Shown here in pieces: positions 32,930 to 41,763 of a DNA stretch of 64,000 nucleotides. Below the pieces are notes generated by a model that was given only the letters and a program-made list of their open reading frames with translations, did not search any database and had not been told where the DNA came from. The position numbers and the translations under genes were made by a program. Position 1 is the first letter of the stretch. Each line of letters opens with the position of its first letter. The stretch is from JBBRHQ01 sp963815645 (GTDB taxonomy: Bacteria > Actinomycetota > Thermoleophilia > Solirubrobacterales > 70-9): assembly GCA_963815645.1 (NCBI GenBank), contig CAWFHL010000001.1:682001-746000 (forward strand), read 5' to 3'.

Positions 32930-33365
32930 GCGAGCGCAGGACGGCGACGAGCAGCTCCATCGCGGCCGCGACGTCGGGGCTGCGGAGGATCTCGATCGCC
33001 TCGCGCAGCTTCATCGGCTCGGTGCGGTCGCGGAAGTGCGGGTAGGCCTCGCGCGATCGCCTGCGGGCCCGTCCATCGCGAGCTTGAAGCCCCCCTCGTA
33101 GGGAAGCTGGCCGAGCAGTCCCCAGCAGCATCATCAGGTTGGCGACCATCGTCATCAGGTCGGGGCGGGTCAGGGCGCTGAAGTTCTCGTCGAACTCGCT
33201 CGAGGATCGAGTTCATCCCGGCGAGGAGGCCGCTGTCGGCCAGCCGCTCGACCATCTCGAGCGCCTGCTCCAACTGGCTCGGCGTTGCGCGCCAGCCTGC
33301 TTCTGGAACCGCTCGAGTGCCGCGCGCTCGTCCGGCGTCAGGGGAGTGCTGTCATCGCCTGACAT
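32930..33365 (-). pseudogene. DUF1641 family protein (several frameshifts)
   Basis: About 145 codons. Pieces in three frames give LTPDERAALERFQKQAG, then EMVERLADSGLLAGMNSILE, then DLMTMVANLMMLLG and MKLREAIEILRSPDVAAAME. This is the helical DUF1641 pattern, commonly found beside sulfide:quinone-reductase-like flavoproteins as here. Surplus bases are inferred near 33200 and elsewhere. The C-terminus runs into the right attachment repeat, so the natural stop may have been replaced by island insertion. ATG at 33365, 3 bp after the flavoprotein stop. Confidence 0.65.
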
Positions 33366-33368
33366 CCC

Positions 33369-34532
33369 TCAGCCTCCGAACAGGTTCGCGAACCAGTAGG
33401 CCTCGAAGCCCGACTTGACCGCTCGGAAGGCGCGCATGCCACCGAGCATGCGGCAGTCTGGCACGTCGGCGCGACCACAGAGCTTGTCGGTGAAATCACA
33501 CCAGACGGCAGCGCCCTCGTAGCCGGTGTCCATCACGCAAACGCCGACCATGTTGTAGAGCTCGCCGACGTAGGTGCCGCGGGCGCTTGTCGATGATCTG
33601 GGTGACGACGTGCTCGGCCTGGAAGTGCGCGAAGACACCGGCCATCCCGAGGCCGATCGTCGGGGCGACGACGTCGCCGATGCCCCAGACGTCCTCGAAC
33701 TCGGGCGAGGCCATCGACGGAAGCTTCACGTCCATATAGCCGCCCTCGGCGGCCATCCCCGAGTCGCGGATCACGCTGCGGCGCCTGGTGGGCGGGGACG
33801 ACCAGCGCGAGGTCGTAGGCGAGCTCGCGCCCGTCCTTCGCAACGCAACATCCTGTCGTCGGCGTCGTGGCGCTCGAGGTGGAACCCGCCCTCGAAGCGG
33901 ACCTGGCGCTGATCGAGGAGGCGACCGAAGCCCGTCGGCCATCAAGGGCCCGAAGGTCTCCATCGGGCGCTCCCAGGTGTGGAAGACCGAGACCTCCGTG
34001 CGCTCGCGAGACTCCGCGCTGCTCGGCCAGGTAGCGCAGCATCATCGCCGCCTCGAAAGGCGCCGGGGGGCAGCGATAGGGCCAGGACTCGACCCCGACC
34101 ACGACCCGGCCCGCCGTCGAACCCGGCCAGCCGCTCCCTCGCCGCGAGGGCGTCGTCGAGCTCCCAGGGCGCCTCCAGCCCGCGCCACCCGCTGGGAGCG
34201 CGCGCAGCTCGGCGCCGAGCGAGACGATCAGGTAGTCGTAGTCAACGCCGCCCGACCCGGTCTCGACCCGGCGCGCCTGCGGGTCGATCGCGGTGACCTC
34301 ATCGTTCACCACCTGGGTGCCGTAGCGCTCGGACGAGGATCGAGAGCTCTCGGCGAACCTGGTCGGGCTCGCGCTTGCCGGTCATCACCCAGAGATAGCT
34401 CGGCCTGTACTCGTGCCAGTGGCTGCGGTCGATCAATACGACCTCGAACTCACCCTCCTTCGACCAGCGCCCGAGGCGCTTGGCGGCAACGGCGCCGCCA
34501 CTGCCGCCGCCGAGGATGACCACGCGCTTCAC
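33369..34532 (-). pseudogene. NAD(P)/FAD-dependent oxidoreductase, sulfide:quinone reductase-like (many frameshifts)
   Basis: About 388 codons. KRVVILGGGSGGAVAAKRLG is the FAD-binding loop; VDYDYLIVSLGAE, then SVIRDSGMAAEGGYMDVKL, then VWGIGDVVAPTIGLGMAGVF (second FAD motif) and GELYNMVGVCVMDTGYEGAA follow in at least three frames. Such enzymes pass electrons from sulfide or NADH to quinone. A redox Cys pair cannot be judged because of the frame breaks. GTG at 34532 is preferred because the FAD motif begins there; an ATG at 34562 is also open. Confidence 0.7.
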
Positions 34533-34568
34533 GTCGCCGACCCTATTCTCCCCGCATCCCAACCGGCG

Positions 34569-36677
34569 CTACGCATGACCGAACCGCACGTCGGGGAGGA
34601 TCCGGTGCGCCCACCGCGGCAGGTACCAGGCCCGCGGGCCGAGCAGCCGGAGGAGAACCGGCACCAGCAAGAGGCGGATCAGCATCGCATCGAGGAGGAC
34701 CGCGACGCCGAGAATCACACCCATCTCCTTCGGGGGGAGCGGTCCCGAGAGGGCGAAGGTGAAGAAGACAGCGACCATCACGGCGCCGGCGGCGAAGATG
34801 ACCCGCCCGGAGTGGGCGAGGCCGCCGATCATCGCGTCCTTGGCGTCGCCGGTTCGATCCCAGTGCTCCTTGGCCGAGGAGAGGAGGAACACCGTGTAGT
34901 CCATCGAGATCGCGAAGATCATCGCGAAGAAGAAGACAGGCCCCCACGCGTCGAGGAAGCCCTGCGGCTGAAAGCCGAGCAACGAGTGGAGTGCTCCATC
35001 CTGGAAGATCCACTTGGCGACGCCGAACGCGGCGCCGGTGGCGAGCAGGTTCGTGACGACGCCCACGGCCGCGATCAGCGGCGCTTGGAGCGCGACCAGC
35101 AGCAGCAGGAAACCGAGCGCGAGCACGACGCCGATCACCAGCGGCGTCTTGGCCGAGAGGGCCTGCTGGAGGTCGTGGTTCTCGGCCACGGCCCCACCCA
35201 GTACAACGCTCGGCGGCAGCTCCGCCCGCAGGCGGTCGATCGTGCGGCCGACGCTCGGGTTCGAGGGATCCTGATTCGGGATCGCATTGATCAGGTCCCG
35301 GTTGGCACCGCCTCCTAGGGCCGGCAGGACCTCGGCGATGCCCGGGTCGTGACTGACCACGGTCGCCGCGGCGGCCGCTTGACCAGCGGGCGCGACGATC
35401 TGCAGCGGCCCGGTCGCCCCGGGGCCCATCGCCGCCTGAACCTGCCGATAGCCGACCCGCGACGAATCTCCCGGTGGAACCACCTTGATCGACGGCATCG
35501 CAGTTCGAAGCTGGGTGACGGGAAACGCGAGCACCAGCAGGGCGATCAGCGCTGGGATCCCATATGCGAGGGGCCGTCGCCAAAGGCGCTCCCCCCAGGC
35601 GGCGAAGCGCCGCGAGCGGTGCTCGCCGGAGTGAACCCAGGGCAGGGAGACCTTGTCGACCCTGGGGCCGAGTCTCGCTAGCACCGCCGGGAGCAAGGTC
35701 AGCGTCGCCGCGAGGACGAATAGGACCGCGAGCATGATCCCGAGGCTCATCGAGCGGAAGGCCGGGCTCGGGACGAGCATCACCGCCGTCAGCGAGATCA
35801 GGACTGTGAGACCGGAGAAGAGCACGGCCTTGCCGGCGGTGTCCATCGTCTGCGCTGTCGCCTCAACGGCCGTGAGTCGAGAGCCGAAGAAGGCGGCGCG
35901 AAATCGATAGACGATGAACAGCGCATAGTCGATTCCGAGCGCCAGGGCGAACATCAAGGCGAAATTCATCGCCCAAATCGAGATCGGGAGTAGTTGAGTG
36001 CCGAGATAGAGCGACCCCGCCGCCGCGAGCAAGCCGATCATCGTCAGCATCAGCGGCAGGCCGGCAGCGACAAGCGAGCCGAAGGCGATGATCAGGATCG
36101 CCATTGTCACGGGCCAGGAGATCACCTCCGAGCGAAGCATGGCGCTCTTGTTGGCAGCGTTGAAGTCCGACCACATCCCGGCAGCCCCGGTGAGGTGGAC
36201 CTGCACGCCGTTGCGGCCGAGAGCGCCGAGCGGGCCCTTGAGAGCGTCGGCGGCACGAACCATCGCGTTGGAGTCACGGGCCGCCCCGGCCTGCACGATC
36301 GCCGTGTGGCCGTCGGGTGAGATCGAGACGCCCGGCTGCGGCGAAACCACCGAGCTGACCGCGGCATCTGTCCGGAGCTTCCGCTCAACCGCGGCAACCG
36401 TGGCGCGGAAGCCCGGGTCGCCCACGGTCTTCGCCGGGGAGTGGACAACCGTCATCAGGCCATAACTCGAGAGCCCTCGGAAGTTCTTGTCGATCAACTG
36501 GCGCGCCATCACCGACTGCGAGCCCGTGGTCTCCCAGCCGGCCCCGGAGAGGGCCTGCTCAACCCGCGGCGCGAAGTAGCCGAGCACCACGGCGACGATC
36601 GCCCACGCGATCAGCATGGTCCGAAAGTGCGTCGCCGTATAGCGACCCAGCCTCCCCACCAGTCCGACAGAGGTCAT
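34569..36677 (-). CDS. MMPL family RND-type transporter
   Basis: 702 aa, about 12 helices in the two-fold RND layout: a helix near residue 20, a large periplasmic-type loop (40-165), five helices, then the repeat. MMPL hallmarks include IDYALFIVYRFR and SMDYTVFLLSSAKE, with the Asp-Tyr pairs typical of proton relay. Exports lipids or hydrophobic compounds. ATG at 36677 overlaps the DUF2892 stop (ATGA). It is downstream of an ArsR gene, so export of a redox-active or metal-linked compound may be controlled by that sensor. Confidence 0.88.
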   Translation of the reverse strand: MTSVGLVGRLGRYTATHFRTMLIAWAIVAVVLGYFAPRVEQALSGAGWETTGSQSVMARQLIDKNFRGLSSYGLMTVVHSPAKTVGDPGFRATVAAVERKLRTDAAVSSVVSPQPGVSISPDGHTAIVQAGAARDSNAMVRAADALKGPLGALGRNGVQVHLTGAAGMWSDFNAANKSAMLRSEVISWPVTMAILIIAFGSLVAAGLPLMLTMIGLLAAAGSLYLGTQLLPISIWAMNFALMFALALGIDYALFIVYRFRAAFFGSRLTAVEATAQTMDTAGKAVLFSGLTVLISLTAVMLVPSPAFRSMSLGIMLAVLFVLAATLTLLPAVLARLGPRVDKVSLPWVHSGEHRSRRFAAWGERLWRRPLAYGIPALIALLVLAFPVTQLRTAMPSIKVVPPGDSSRVGYRQVQAAMGPGATGPLQIVAPAGQAAAAATVVSHDPGIAEVLPALGGGANRDLINAIPNQDPSNPSVGRTIDRLRAELPPSVVLGGAVAENHDLQQALSAKTPLVIGVVLALGFLLLLVALQAPLIAAVGVVTNLLATGAAFGVAKWIFQDGALHSLLGFQPQGFLDAWGPVFFFAMIFAISMDYTVFLLSSAKEHWDRTGDAKDAMIGGLAHSGRVIFAAGAVMVAVFFTFALSGPLPPKEMGVILGVAVLLDAMLIRLLLVPVLLRLLGPRAWYLPRWAHRILPDVRFGHA

Positions 36678-36934
36678 TGGACCGTCGTCGTCGCCCGGTC
36701 CGGGTAGACGACCGAGCGCAGGCCGAAGGCGCGCCTGAGGATCAGCGACGCCGGACAGGCGCCGACCAGGACGTAGAGCCACTGGTTGACACCGACGAAT
36801 CCGGTCAGCAAGAGAAACCAGGGAGAGACGAGACCAACAAGGGCGACGCTCACCAGGGTCACGCCTCCGGCGAGCGCAAACAGCACTCGTTCCAGCGGCC
36901 AGCGAGCCGAAATCGACGAGCGGTGCACGGTCAC
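36674..36934 (-). CDS. DUF2892 (YgaP-like inner membrane) protein
   Basis: 86 aa, two helices with the signature TGFVGVNQWLYVLVGACPAS, including the conserved Cys before PASL. DUF2892 domains are often fused to or next to rhodanese and sulfur-transfer genes. It overlaps both the ArsR and MMPL genes by 4 nt, forming a three-gene operon. Confidence 0.82.
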   Translation of the reverse strand: MTVHRSSISARWPLERVLFALAGGVTLVSVALVGLVSPWFLLLTGFVGVNQWLYVLVGACPASLILRRAFGLRSVVYPDRATTTVQ

Positions 36935-37290
36935 TCGCCTCCCTCAAGGAGCGCGCCGAGCTCGTCGGCTTCGCGCCGTAACCCGCCGCAGACTTCCTCA
37001 CACAGCGAGAAGACCATCGGATCAGCGATCCAGTAGACCGAGAAGTTGCCCTCCTTCCGCCGCCCGACGATCCCAGTCCGGAGCAGCACGCCGAGATGCT
37101 TGGAGACGTTCTGCTGCGAGGCGCCGGTTGCCTCCTGAAGGTCTCGGACGGTGGCCTCCCCGTCCCGGAGCGCGTCAAGCAGGGTGATCCGCATCGGCTC
37201 GGCAAGCACACGAAAGCGCTCAGCGATTCGCTCGATCAGCGGAGCGGGAAGCGGGTGCGGGATGGCAGCTGTCGTGGTGCTCGGTGTCAT
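36931..37290 (-). CDS. ArsR family transcriptional regulator
   Basis: 119 aa winged helix: FRVLAEPMRITLLDALRDGE, then QEATGASQQNVSKHLGVLLR (recognition helix) and GRRKEGNFSVYWIAD (wing). Two cysteines near the end (SLCEEVCGG) could sense a thiol oxidant, sulfur species or metal. Divergent from OsmC across an 18-bp palindrome with which it probably interacts. A TACCAT -10 box 9 nt before the ATG suggests a leaderless mRNA. Confidence 0.9.
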   Translation of the reverse strand: MTPSTTTAAIPHPLPAPLIERIAERFRVLAEPMRITLLDALRDGEATVRDLQEATGASQQNVSKHLGVLLRTGIVGRRKEGNFSVYWIADPMVFSLCEEVCGGLRREADELGALLEGGE

Positions 37291-37299
37291 CGTTAGGCG

Positions 37300-37333
37300 A
37301 TGGTATCACAACTATTGCGTTGTGTGCTAGTGT
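37300..37333. promoter_or_regulatory. ArsR/OsmC divergent promoters with central operator
   Basis: CACAACTATTGCGTTGTG (37307-37324) is a perfect 6-6-6 inverted repeat. It lies between the arsR-side -10 box (TACCAT on the minus strand, 37300-37305) and the osmC-side -10 box (TAGTGT, 37328-37333), so a bound ArsR dimer would block both. Both -10 boxes sit 8-9 nt from their start codons. Confidence 0.6.
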
Positions 37334-37341
37334 GCTTGTCA

Positions 37342-37761
37342 ATGGCCATGATGGCAACAGCCCGACGCGTGGGCGGCACGCTCAAGCACGAGGTGGATGT
37401 CAATGGACGCCACAAGATCGTCACCGACGAGCCCACCTCACTCGGCGGCACGAACAAGGGGCCTGCCCCACACGAGTTGCTGCCGGCGGCACTCGCAAGC
37501 TGCGTCGCGACGATGATCGCTATGTACGCCGAGAGGAAAGGCTGGGACATCGGCGAACCCTCGGTCCACGTCGACTACGACACCGAGTGCTCGCCACGGC
37601 GCTTCGAGGTCGCCGTGCATCTCCCCGACGATCTCTCGACCGAGCAGCTTCGTCGGCTAGAGCGGGTCGCCGATACTTGCCCGCTGCGGCGCGCGCTCGA
37701 GGCCGGATTCACATTCGAAAAGCGATTCCTGGTGACGCCGCGTGTTGCACGAGCGGCTTGA
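37342..37761 (+). CDS. OsmC family protein
   Basis: 139 aa. GGTNKGPAPHELLPAALASC contains the first catalytic Cys of OsmC/Ohr proteins, and the second is in VADTCPLRRAL. OsmC-type proteins reduce organic or lipid peroxides or act in sulfur chemistry. ATG at 37342 is preferred because of the -10 box 8 nt upstream; ATGs at 37348 and 37351 are alternatives. Its stop falls inside the 3' part of the converging HTH gene. Confidence 0.88.
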   Translation: MAMMATARRVGGTLKHEVDVNGRHKIVTDEPTSLGGTNKGPAPHELLPAALASCVATMIAMYAERKGWDIGEPSVHVDYDTECSPRRFEVAVHLPDDLSTEQLRRLERVADTCPLRRALEAGFTFEKRFLVTPRVARAA

Positions 37762-38201
37762 TTGCCGCTGGATTGCCGTCAGCACGAGCGGCAACACTCC
37801 GAATTGACTCAGTCCCACGGCGGTGGTCAACGCCTCGGCACCGGGACAAGCGTCCTGGGACAAGCGTCCTCGTCCCCTCACCACTCCCCGCCGCTCGCTC
37901 GGGTCTCAGCAGCACCCTGAGCAGATCGCCGACCTCCCGCTCCTGGACGAGCGGATGACGAAGAGGGAGCTCGGGCTTGATCGTGTAGCGGTTGCGCCGG
38001 CCATGTCGCTCCCGCAAAACGTAGCCCTCTTCCACCAGCTCGGAAAGGATCCGGTGAGCGCCACGCTCGGTGATTCCTACCGCCGCGGCGATATCCCGTA
38101 GCCGTGCCGGGTCTTGAGCGATCGAGGAGGACGTGGGCGTGGTTCGTCAGAAAGTCCCAGTGGCCCGGGATCCGACTTCTTATCTTTGAATCAAAATTCA
38201 T
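37709..38201 (-). CDS. Winged-helix (MarR-like) DNA-binding protein, frameshifted
   Basis: About 163 codons joined. HWDFLTNHAHVLL, then after removing one surplus base near 38127, IAQDPARLRDIAAAVGITER (HTH) and LSELVEEGYVLRERHGRRNR, then YTIKPELPLRHP. This short wHTH family with a C-terminal PLRHP motif is common in actinobacteria and has no assigned ligand. The C-terminal 25 or so residues overlap the osmC 3' end and may not be real, perhaps hiding a second frame error. AT-rich start region. Confidence 0.65.
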
Positions 38202-38208
38202 GAATCAA
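38187..38208. promoter_or_regulatory. Direct repeats TGAATCAA around the HTH gene start
   Basis: TGAATCAA at 38187-38194 and again at 38201-38208, 14 bp apart, in a strikingly AT-rich stretch of otherwise GC-rich DNA. The second copy overlaps the start codon of the HTH gene. Possible autoregulatory site or promoter of 38288. Confidence 0.35.
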
Positions 38209-38287
38209 TGTTATCTATTTCTCCAAGTCAGCGATCCTCGCCGCCTCATTCCGTTCCGGCGGGAGTCGCTGGAAAGGGGCAAGACTC

Positions 38288-38812
38288 ATGACAGTCCTCA
38301 GCGCGATCCGTGATCGGTTCTCTGGCCCTGACCAGTCTTCTGAATCGGACGTGACCGGCGATCCACCGAGTGATCCTGCAACCGAGGTTCGGCTGCCGTT
38401 TGCCGGCTATGACCGCCTCGACAAGAGGCAGGTGATGGATCAGCTCTGCAACCATTCACAGACCGAGCTCGAGGCCGTCGAAAGCTACGAGCGGTGCCAT
38501 AAGGACCGGGTGCCTGTGTTGGACAAGCTGCGCTACATGCGTGGAGCCGAACCGCTCCCGGGGTATGACGCTCTCAGCGTCGAGGAGATCGTGGACGCGC
38601 TCCAGCGGGCCGACGATATGGGCACTATCAACAGGGTCCGGGCCTACGAGCGGAAGTTTGCCAATCGTCCCGAGGTCTTGGAGGAGGCCGTCCGCGTTCA
38701 TCACCGGCGCCAGGAAGCCCAACCCAAGAGCGCGGCACCGAGTTATCAGCCGCTTGGTGGGGCACTCACGTCAAGCGCTCCCCTCGAGCCTGAGGGGAGC
38801 GGCCGACCGTGA
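38288..38812 (+). CDS. Conserved actinobacterial protein of unknown function
   Basis: 174 aa, soluble and charged. The conserved core is LPFAGYDRLDKRQVMDQLCN, then HSQTELEAVESYERCHKDRV and PLPGYDALSVEEIVDALQRA, ending with VRAYERKFANRPEVLEEAVR. It looks like a helical repeat resembling a short SAP/Rho-N-like module. Proteins of this pattern are frequent in Thermoleophilia, to my knowledge without assigned role. GGAAAGGGG lies 9 nt before the ATG. GTGA overlap with the next gene. Confidence 0.65.
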   Translation: MTVLSAIRDRFSGPDQSSESDVTGDPPSDPATEVRLPFAGYDRLDKRQVMDQLCNHSQTELEAVESYERCHKDRVPVLDKLRYMRGAEPLPGYDALSVEEIVDALQRADDMGTINRVRAYERKFANRPEVLEEAVRVHHRRQEAQPKSAAPSYQPLGGALTSSAPLEPEGSGRP

Positions 38813-39192
38813 CCGCCTTACCGACATTGTCTTCAGAGCTGACCGAATCGCTGACCGCGCTGTGGACGCGCTACGCGGGCCAGCGGCCGACCAACGGGCG
38901 AACCGAGATCCGCGGCAACGTCGTCACCTGCCAGCTGATGGATGCCGTGGGCGACTTCAACAGGAGCATGGAATCTCCGTGGACTGGTGAGAGCATCCCC
39001 GGAGTCGAGCAATTGACCCAGGCCGACTACAAGAGGGATGCAGTCGCTGCGGTGGTGGGGTTGACGCGGCAGCGGGTCACCTCAGTTTTGAGCATCCATG
39101 ATCCAGACACGGATGTGGCGACCGAGATCTTCACTCTGGAGCCCTTACTCCAGAAGGGGCGCCCGCGCTATCTGGCAGCGGCTCCCCGTTAG
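38809..39192 (+). CDS. DUF2294-like protein
   Basis: 127 aa. LWTRYAGQRPTNGRTEIRGN, then VVTCQLMDAVGDFNRSME, is the DUF2294 opening; the second half (AVVGLTRQRVTSVLSIHDPD) also fits. The family (Na+-translocating NqrR/gas-vesicle-related names are used) has no proven role. GTG at 38809 overlaps the previous stop. Confidence 0.65.
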   Translation: MTALPTLSSELTESLTALWTRYAGQRPTNGRTEIRGNVVTCQLMDAVGDFNRSMESPWTGESIPGVEQLTQADYKRDAVAAVVGLTRQRVTSVLSIHDPDTDVATEIFTLEPLLQKGRPRYLAAAPR

Positions 39193-39196
39193 AGGC

Positions 39197-39421
39197 ATGA
39201 TGGAACCCGGCGCAGCGGAGATAACGCATCGACGTCTGGAGGAGCTCACCGCAGATGCAAGACACGCGCGCGACCGCTTTCGGCTCTACAGGGCGAAGAC
39301 GCACGGTCCGCGGCTGACGAGCCCGGGGCGGCTGAGCAAGCTTGAGCGGGCCAGCAATATGGCCGAATCCATGTTGCGCCGGGCAAGGTCCAAGTCGGGG
39401 GTTAGCAGGGGCGACCGTTAG
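39197..39421 (+). CDS. Small basic protein of unknown function
   Basis: 74 aa. Helical and Arg-rich: EITHRRLEELTADARHARDR, then LSKLERASNMAESMLRRARS. AGAGG lies just ahead of the ATG at 39197, 4 bp after the DUF2294 stop, making a third gene of this operon plausible. No family recognised. Confidence 0.45.
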   Translation: MMEPGAAEITHRRLEELTADARHARDRFRLYRAKTHGPRLTSPGRLSKLERASNMAESMLRRARSKSGVSRGDR

Positions 39422-39462
39422 CGCGCTCGGAGCTCAGTTGCTGCGGTAGCGTGGCGCCCCCA

Positions 39463-41763
39463 ATGAGTCTGAGTCGCCCCGCTCGCGATCGCCCACCGCC
39501 GCCTGGCATAGGCGCGTGCAGGGGTGGCACAATCCCGGCCGCGATCGCCTGCTCGGTGCTCGGCCTGGTGCTCTCGGCGCAGGCCACCGCGGCCGCGGCC
39601 CCGAGCACCGGCGTCACCACTGGCCGGATCGTGGTCGAGGCTCCACGGGCCCGCGCCGTGGTCGAGCGAAGTCCGTTCCGGATCAGCTTCTCTGAGGACG
39701 CCGGGGGGCCGGTGCTGCGTGAGGTCCCCAATCGCCTCCCGGGGTCGCTCAACACGCCCCCCACGGCCGACCCGATCGCGCCCGGCTTCGACAATCCCTC
39801 CATTCCCACCCTCTATGCGCCGCTCAGCTTCCTGGTCGGGACCGAGACCCTCAAGCAGTACGACGGCGGCTTGTGGGGCGGCAACCTGATGAGCGGCGAG
39901 CGCTCGGGGGTCCAGTACGCGGCCAAGCGGGTGCTGAGCGTCGAGGCTACCGGCAGGCGGGTGCGCCTCAGGCTCTCCACCACCGACCCCAGCGGGCGCA
40001 CCCTGACGGTCGATCTCGCCCCGCTCGGCTGCTGCGCGATCTCGGTCCGCGCAACCCCCCACCCCGCAGCCGGGGTGGCTACGATCGCCGACTCCTTCGT
40101 CTCCTCGCGCGGCGAGGGGTTCTTCGGCTTCGGCGGCCGCCACCTCGACCTCGACCAGCGGGGCAAGGTCTTCTCCAGCTTCGTCAACGAGGAGAACATC
40201 AACGGCACCACCGGCTGGGGTCAGGGCGGCGACGGCACCTCGCTCTATCCGAATGGACCGCCCGCTGCCTACTACCCCCAGGCCGAGTTCGTCTCGTCGC
40301 GGCCATACGGGTTCCTCCTCGACCAGCCGCAGCTGGGCCGCTTCAAGCTCGCCGCCGACGGCGCCGAGCGCTGGAACGTCACCGCGTCGGCGAAACGCCT
40401 GCGCTACGTCGTCGCACCCGGCAGGGCGCGGCGGGCGATCGGGACCCTGACCTCGCTGAGCGGCCGCCAGCCGGTGCCTCCCCGCTGGGCGCTCGGGCCG
40501 ATGATGGACCGCCTGGTCAAGAACTTCGGCGAGACCGAGGCCGACTACGAGGCGAACCTTCGCGCCGACATGCGCGACCTGCCCCGCTACCGGATCCCGA
40601 TCCGCGCCTATCGGATCGAGGGTTGGGGCTTCCCCGGTGGCAACCACGGCCTCGCAATCCACACCTTCACAAGCGCCGCCCTCCAGGCCAAGGTGGTGAG
40701 GACGCTGCGGCGCCGCCACATCCACCCGCTCGCCTACCTGCGCCCCTGGGTCGAGCCCGACTCGATGCCGATCGAGAAGGGGCTGGTCGCCACCCACGCA
40801 GACGGGACGCCCTATCTGACCACCAGCACGACCGGCAAGACGATCGCCCTGCTGGACTTCACCAACCCGGCGGCGGTGCGCTACTGGCAGCGTCAGGTGC
40901 GGGGGGTCTTCGACCTCGGCTTCGACGGCTTCATGCAGGACTTCGGCGAGGAGGTTCTGTTCGGCATGCACTTCCACGACGGCCAGACCGGGGCCAGCAT
41001 GCACAATCGCTACCTGACCCTCTACGCGAAGGCAACGAGGGAGGAGATCGACCGCTACCAGCGCCGCCACCCGCGCCGGCGGCTGTGGTTCTTCACCCGC
41101 GCCGGCTACACGGGACGGCCGGGGACGGCCGCGTACGAAGGCGGCAACTTCCCCGGCGACGAGACCACCGACTGGACCCGGTCCTCGGGCCTCGCCTCCT
41201 CGACCCCGGACATGCTCAACCGTGCGATCGGTGGCGCCTACGGGTTCGGCACCGACATCGGGGGCTACTTCGACCTCACCACACCGCCGACCACCAAGGA
41301 GCTGTTCATCCGCTGGGCCGAGTGGGCGGCGCTCAGCCCCGTCTTCCGGCTTCACGGGGCGGGGCCGACCGGGACCCACGCTGCGTGGACCTTCGACGCC
41401 CAGACGGTGCGAATCTACCGGCGCCTCTCGAAGCTGCACCTGCGGGCGGCGCCGCTGATCATGCGGCTGTGGCGCCGCGCCTCGCGGAACGGGGTACCCC
41501 CCACCCGGCCCCTCTGGCTCGCCGACCCATCCGATCCTCGCGCCCGCCGCGCCGATCAGGAGTGGCTGCTCGGCCCCGACCTGCTCGTCGCACCGGTGGT
41601 CAGCAAGAACGCCGGCTCGCGACGCGTCTACTTCCCCGCCGGGTGCTGGCGAGCCGGCGGGGGCGGAAAGCGCTACCCGGGGCGAAGCAGCGCCGTCGTG
41701 GCGGCACCGCTCGCCACGCTGCCCTACTTCCGCCGCTGCGGCACCCGTCCGCTCGGCGGCTGA
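39463..41763 (+). CDS. Secreted glycoside hydrolase family 31 protein
   Basis: 766 aa. A long signal region (hydrophobic core IPAAIACSVLGLVLSAQATA) precedes the catalytic (beta/alpha)8 barrel. The nucleophile is the Asp in FDGFMQDFGEE, the acid/base Asp lies in FPGDETTDW, and GFGTDIGGYFD follows as in GH31. The family covers alpha-glucosidases, alpha-xylosidases and sulfoquinovosidases; FMQDFGE with TDWTR nearby leans to the YicI/YihQ side but is not decisive. ATG at 39463; a GTG at 39451 is also in frame. Its 3' end overlaps the converging GGDEF gene. Confidence 0.87.
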   Translation: MSLSRPARDRPPPPGIGACRGGTIPAAIACSVLGLVLSAQATAAAAPSTGVTTGRIVVEAPRARAVVERSPFRISFSEDAGGPVLREVPNRLPGSLNTPPTADPIAPGFDNPSIPTLYAPLSFLVGTETLKQYDGGLWGGNLMSGERSGVQYAAKRVLSVEATGRRVRLRLSTTDPSGRTLTVDLAPLGCCAISVRATPHPAAGVATIADSFVSSRGEGFFGFGGRHLDLDQRGKVFSSFVNEENINGTTGWGQGGDGTSLYPNGPPAAYYPQAEFVSSRPYGFLLDQPQLGRFKLAADGAERWNVTASAKRLRYVVAPGRARRAIGTLTSLSGRQPVPPRWALGPMMDRLVKNFGETEADYEANLRADMRDLPRYRIPIRAYRIEGWGFPGGNHGLAIHTFTSAALQAKVVRTLRRRHIHPLAYLRPWVEPDSMPIEKGLVATHADGTPYLTTSTTGKTIALLDFTNPAAVRYWQRQVRGVFDLGFDGFMQDFGEEVLFGMHFHDGQTGASMHNRYLTLYAKATREEIDRYQRRHPRRRLWFFTRAGYTGRPGTAAYEGGNFPGDETTDWTRSSGLASSTPDMLNRAIGGAYGFGTDIGGYFDLTTPPTTKELFIRWAEWAALSPVFRLHGAGPTGTHAAWTFDAQTVRIYRRLSKLHLRAAPLIMRLWRRASRNGVPPTRPLWLADPSDPRARRADQEWLLGPDLLVAPVVSKNAGSRRVYFPAGCWRAGGGGKRYPGRSSAVVAAPLATLPYFRRCGTRPLGG

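Noticed and set aside
39418..41439. 673-codon open frame antisense to the GH31 gene
   Set aside because: GC-rich codon usage keeps the antisense frame open; its translation has no motif and the GH31 frame carries all catalytic residues.
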